In this document: positions 61,728 to 64,000 of the stretch, piece after piece
How positions within the stretch are numbered: position 1 is the first letter of the stretch
How the letters are laid out: every line of letters starts with the position of its first letter
NCBI GenBank assembly: GCA_035536915.1
Contig: DATLNE010000032.1
Coordinates: forward strand, 100,549-164,548
From: Acidimicrobiales bacterium
GTDB taxonomy: Bacteria; Actinomycetota; Acidimicrobiia; Acidimicrobiales; JAHWLA01
Length of the DNA stretch: 64,000 nucleotides
Direction of reading: 5' to 3'
The notes under the pieces: generated by a model
What the model saw: the letters and a program-made list of their open reading frames with translations, nothing else
What the model was told of the DNA's origin: nothing
Databases searched by the model: none
Made by a program: the position numbers and the translations under genes

Positions 61728-62401
61728 GCCTCGTCGTGGCCGAGGTGTTCGGCCCCACCTGGCAGGGCGAAGGGCCGTCGCTGGGGCGGACGGCGGCCTT
61801 CGTGCGTCTGGGCCGGTGCAACCTGGCCTGCACGTGGTGCGACACGCCCTACACGTGGGACTGGTCGCGCTTCGACGCCTCGGTCGAGCTGGCCGAGCTG
61901 TCGGTCGACGAGGTGCTGGCCCAGGTCGACGCCATGGGGCCCGTCGAGTTGTTGGTGCTCACGGGCGGCGAGCCGTTACTGCAGCAGTCGCGACTGGTGC
62001 CGCTGCTCGCCGGGGCGCGTGCACGCGGGTTGCGGACCGAGGTCGAGACGGCGGGCACGTTGGCACCCTCGGCCGCGGTGGTCGACATGGTCGACGGGTT
62101 CAACGTGTCGCCCAAGCTGGCCAACTCGGGCAATCCGGTCGAACGGCGCTGGAAGCCCGACGTGCTGGCAGCTTTTCAGTCGACCGGAAAGGCGGCGTTC
62201 AAGTTCGTGGTGCGAGAAGCGGCAGAACTCGACGAAGTGGCGGCCTTCGGCGTCGCCCCCGTGTGGGTCATGCCGGAGGGCAGCGACGCGGACACGTTGA
62301 CCCGGCGCATGCACGACCTGGCCGAGCCCGTGCTGGCCCGCGGCTGGAACCTGTCGCCCCGCCTCCACGTCCACCTCTGGGGAGACCGCCGCGGCGTCTG
62401 A
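61724..62401 (+). CDS. queE: 7-carboxy-7-deazaguanine synthase (radical SAM)
   Basis: 225-aa radical SAM enzyme that converts CPH4 to CDG. The [4Fe-4S] motif CNLACTWC (C-x3-C-x2-C) is near residue 32, preceded by TWQGEGPSLGRTAAFVRLG; TGGEPLLQ near 85 is the SAM-binding GGE. GTG start overlaps the queC stop. With queD and queC it makes preQ0. No queF, tgt or dpd genes are in the window, so the end use (tRNA queuosine, 7-deazapurine DNA, or a secondary metabolite) is unknown. Confidence 0.94.
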   Translation: MSLVVAEVFGPTWQGEGPSLGRTAAFVRLGRCNLACTWCDTPYTWDWSRFDASVELAELSVDEVLAQVDAMGPVELLVLTGGEPLLQQSRLVPLLAGARARGLRTEVETAGTLAPSAAVVDMVDGFNVSPKLANSGNPVERRWKPDVLAAFQSTGKAAFKFVVREAAELDEVAAFGVAPVWVMPEGSDADTLTRRMHDLAEPVLARGWNLSPRLHVHLWGDRRGV

Positions 62402-62443
62402 CGGCGGGCTCAACTCCGCACCGTTCGAGGCCGACAGTCCGGT

Positions 62444-63250
62444 ATGAGCTTTCCGTTGACGGACGAAGCCCAGGTACGGGCCATGGTGGCGCTGCTGGAA
62501 GCCCAGGCCGCCCAAGTCGCCTCGTTGCGTCAGGCCGTGGAGACGCTGGAGGGACGGCTGTCGCTGCGCAACGCCCTCGACCTGGTGGTGTCCGACGAGG
62601 TCCAGCAGGCGCTAGCCGACCTGCGCATGGCGCTGCAGGCCCTGCGACGGCTGCCCACCGGTGACCGTCGTTCGCAATGGCTGGCCGACGAAGCGTCGTC
62701 GCGAGCCGAGCTATTGGCCACCCGCATCGGCGAGCTACTGGCTCCCGCCCCCCTGTCGCCCGTATCGCTGGAGCGCGAGACGACCAAGGAAATCGCTTTT
62801 GCCGAGGTGCTCGACCGCGCCCTCGACGCCGTGCCCACCTTGCCGTCCGGCGTGTTCCGCTGCGAGGCGCCCGATGGGTTGATGATCTCGACGGCACCGA
62901 CCAGGTTGGCCGCCGTGCTCGCCGCCTTGGTCGACAACGCGGCCCGTCACGGTGACGGCGCGGAGATCGTGTGCGACGCCAACCTCGCCTTCGGCGACCT
63001 GGTGGTGAGCATCCTCGACAACGGCCCCGGCCTGCGGGGCGCTGACCCAGAGTCGCTGTTCCCGCCGTTCGAAGGCGACGGGCCGGGGATCGGCCTGTAC
63101 GTGGCCCGCATGCTCGCCCGCTCGTTGGGTGGCGACGTCACCCTGGCCGACCGCCCCGAGGGCGGCGCGGCAGCGACGGTGACGTTGCCCCAGCACCGCA
63201 GCGAAGACGCCGCCCCGCGTAGTACGCGCGACATCAGCGCGGGCTGGTAG
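62444..63250 (+). CDS. orphan histidine-kinase-like ATPase
   Basis: 268-aa soluble protein. N-terminal coiled coil (about 15-45), a helical segment (NALDLVVSDEVQQALADLRM onward), then a HATPase_c domain: N box LAALVDNAARHG near 165, G1 ILDNGPGL near 193, G2 GPGIGLYVARML near 213. I see no HisKA His phosphoacceptor and no sensor or membrane part. It could be a degenerate sensor kinase or an anti-sigma-like kinase. ATG 62444. Confidence 0.8.
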   Translation: MSFPLTDEAQVRAMVALLEAQAAQVASLRQAVETLEGRLSLRNALDLVVSDEVQQALADLRMALQALRRLPTGDRRSQWLADEASSRAELLATRIGELLAPAPLSPVSLERETTKEIAFAEVLDRALDAVPTLPSGVFRCEAPDGLMISTAPTRLAAVLAALVDNAARHGDGAEIVCDANLAFGDLVVSILDNGPGLRGADPESLFPPFEGDGPGIGLYVARMLARSLGGDVTLADRPEGGAAATVTLPQHRSEDAAPRSTRDISAGW

Positions 63251-63260
63251 CAACGGGGGC

Positions 63261-63986
63261 GTGGCCGCCCCTCTCGTCGTCTTCGTGCACGGCGCCCTCG
63301 ACCGCGCCACCTCGTTCGAACGGGTGCGGCGTTGCCTCCCCGACGTGGAGTCGGTCTCCTACGACCGGCGTGGCTACGGCCGGGCGCGTGACCTCGGCGT
63401 GACCGACTTCGACGGCCACGTCACCGACTTGCTCGACCGGGTGGGCGACGGCCCGGCAATCGTGGTGGGCCACAGCCTGGGCGGCGACATCGCACTGGCC
63501 GCCGCCGTGCGGCGGCCCGACGCCGTGCGGGCGGTGGTGGCCTACGAAGCGCCCATGCCGTGGCAGCCGTGGTGGCCGACCGACACCGCAGGCGGGGCCG
63601 CCACACAGGCCACCGACCCCGAGGACGCCGCCGAGGCGTTCATGCGGCGCATGGTGGGCGACGCCCGGTGGGAGCGGCTGCCCGCCCGCACCAAGGCCGA
63701 CCGGCGGGGCGAGGGGGTGGCCCTGTTGGCCGACCTGCGCGCTATCCGCCACGAGGCCCCGTTCGACCTGGCCGACGTGTCGGTGCCCGTGGTGCTGGGC
63801 GTGGGCGGGCAGTCGCGGGAGCACCAGAAGGAAGCCGCCCCCAAGCTGGCTGCCGCGCTCCCCCGGGCCGAGCTCGTGGTCATCGAAGACGCGAGCCACG
63901 GCGCCCACCTGAGCCATCCCAAAGAGTTCGCCGCCCTCGTCCGCCGCGCCCTCGCCGAAGTTGGGGTGGGATCGCGCCCGGTTTGA
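63261..63986 (+). CDS. alpha/beta hydrolase
   Basis: 241-aa serine hydrolase: oxyanion HGALDRATSF near residue 10, nucleophile GHSLGGDIA near 71, acid in VPVVLGVGG region, base His in DASHGAHLSHP near 213. GTG start (MAAPLVVFVHGALD). It follows the kinase-like gene by 10 bp. Substrate unknown. The last 14 bases of the window after its stop contain no feature. Confidence 0.87.
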   Translation: MAAPLVVFVHGALDRATSFERVRRCLPDVESVSYDRRGYGRARDLGVTDFDGHVTDLLDRVGDGPAIVVGHSLGGDIALAAAVRRPDAVRAVVAYEAPMPWQPWWPTDTAGGAATQATDPEDAAEAFMRRMVGDARWERLPARTKADRRGEGVALLADLRAIRHEAPFDLADVSVPVVLGVGGQSREHQKEAAPKLAAALPRAELVVIEDASHGAHLSHPKEFAALVRRALAEVGVGSRPV

Positions 63987-64000
63987 GCGCGGTTGCGACC

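Overview
The window is GC-rich, gene-dense DNA with about 66 protein genes. It most likely comes from a free-living member of the Actinomycetota, and the class Acidimicrobiia fits best. The reasons are the GC-rich third codon positions, a mycobacterial-type Kgd (fused E1/E2 2-oxoglutarate enzyme), a GTP-dependent PEP carboxykinase, a GluABCD-type uptake operon, an HRDC-bearing UvrD2-like helicase, an LLM/F420-type oxidoreductase, and many start codons preceded at 6-9 nt by a TAnnnT -10 box (leaderless mRNAs). The class-level placement is inference. I see no rRNA, tRNA, CRISPR array, insertion sequence or clear prophage.

Layout. 1-1838: the 5' part of a membrane protein that runs off the left edge. 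1976-6169: an HSL-type esterase facing a gluABCD-like amino-acid ABC operon. 6209-10262: recG, a DAK-domain (FakA-like) kinase and rpmB. 10270-19881: a possible cAMP-linked region, with a single-domain cyclic-nucleotide-binding protein, a perfect CRP-type operator, two secreted proteins, and a nucleotide cyclase/ATPase/TPR protein translationally coupled to thiD and thiL. 19964-26341: pckG, a stand-alone Lrp-type sensor domain, a ferritin-like protein, a HIT protein, a frameshifted gene, a hydrolase/HxlR divergent pair with a palindromic operator, and a VOC protein. 26351-33478: catabolic genes (nitrilase, maleylacetate-reductase-like, phosphatase, PIG-L deacetylase, CoA-transferase/racemase, LLM oxidoreductase, GH1 glycosidase). 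33497-40640: a BtuF-like receptor, a PH/SHOCT membrane protein, peptide deformylase, an ACT-ACT regulator, a zincin, a Ddl-type ATP-grasp ligase and a membrane-anchored Mur ligase. 40735-41110: a promoter and a GC-rich segment with nested helices, a candidate structured RNA. 41123-49702: UvrD2-like helicase, a DUF2505-like protein, a sigma-region-4-like protein, a Tat-exported LAxTG phosphoesterase, exonuclease III, an NYN-S1-histone-like fusion and a HAD phosphatase. 49708-63986: an MSOX-type oxidase, a leaderless 50-aa gene ahead of an amidase, kgd, a Schlafen/AlbA_2 protein with its own inverted-repeat operator, ettA, the queDCE preQ0 cluster, an orphan histidine-kinase-like ATPase and a hydrolase.

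The most unusual signal is not a gene. Intergenic palindromes sit exactly at gene 3' ends. One family keeps an 11-bp outer arm (GAGTACATAGC) while its inner stem changes with compensating bases. Three unrelated genes use the TAG inside that arm as their stop codon and so end in Ser-Thr. A second family (TTCTGGTCCGGG arm) has one full and one half copy, and a 168-bp palindrome at 35761-35928 holds the stops of two converging genes in its terminal repeats. Together these look like REP-like or terminator-like elements that act as gene ends.
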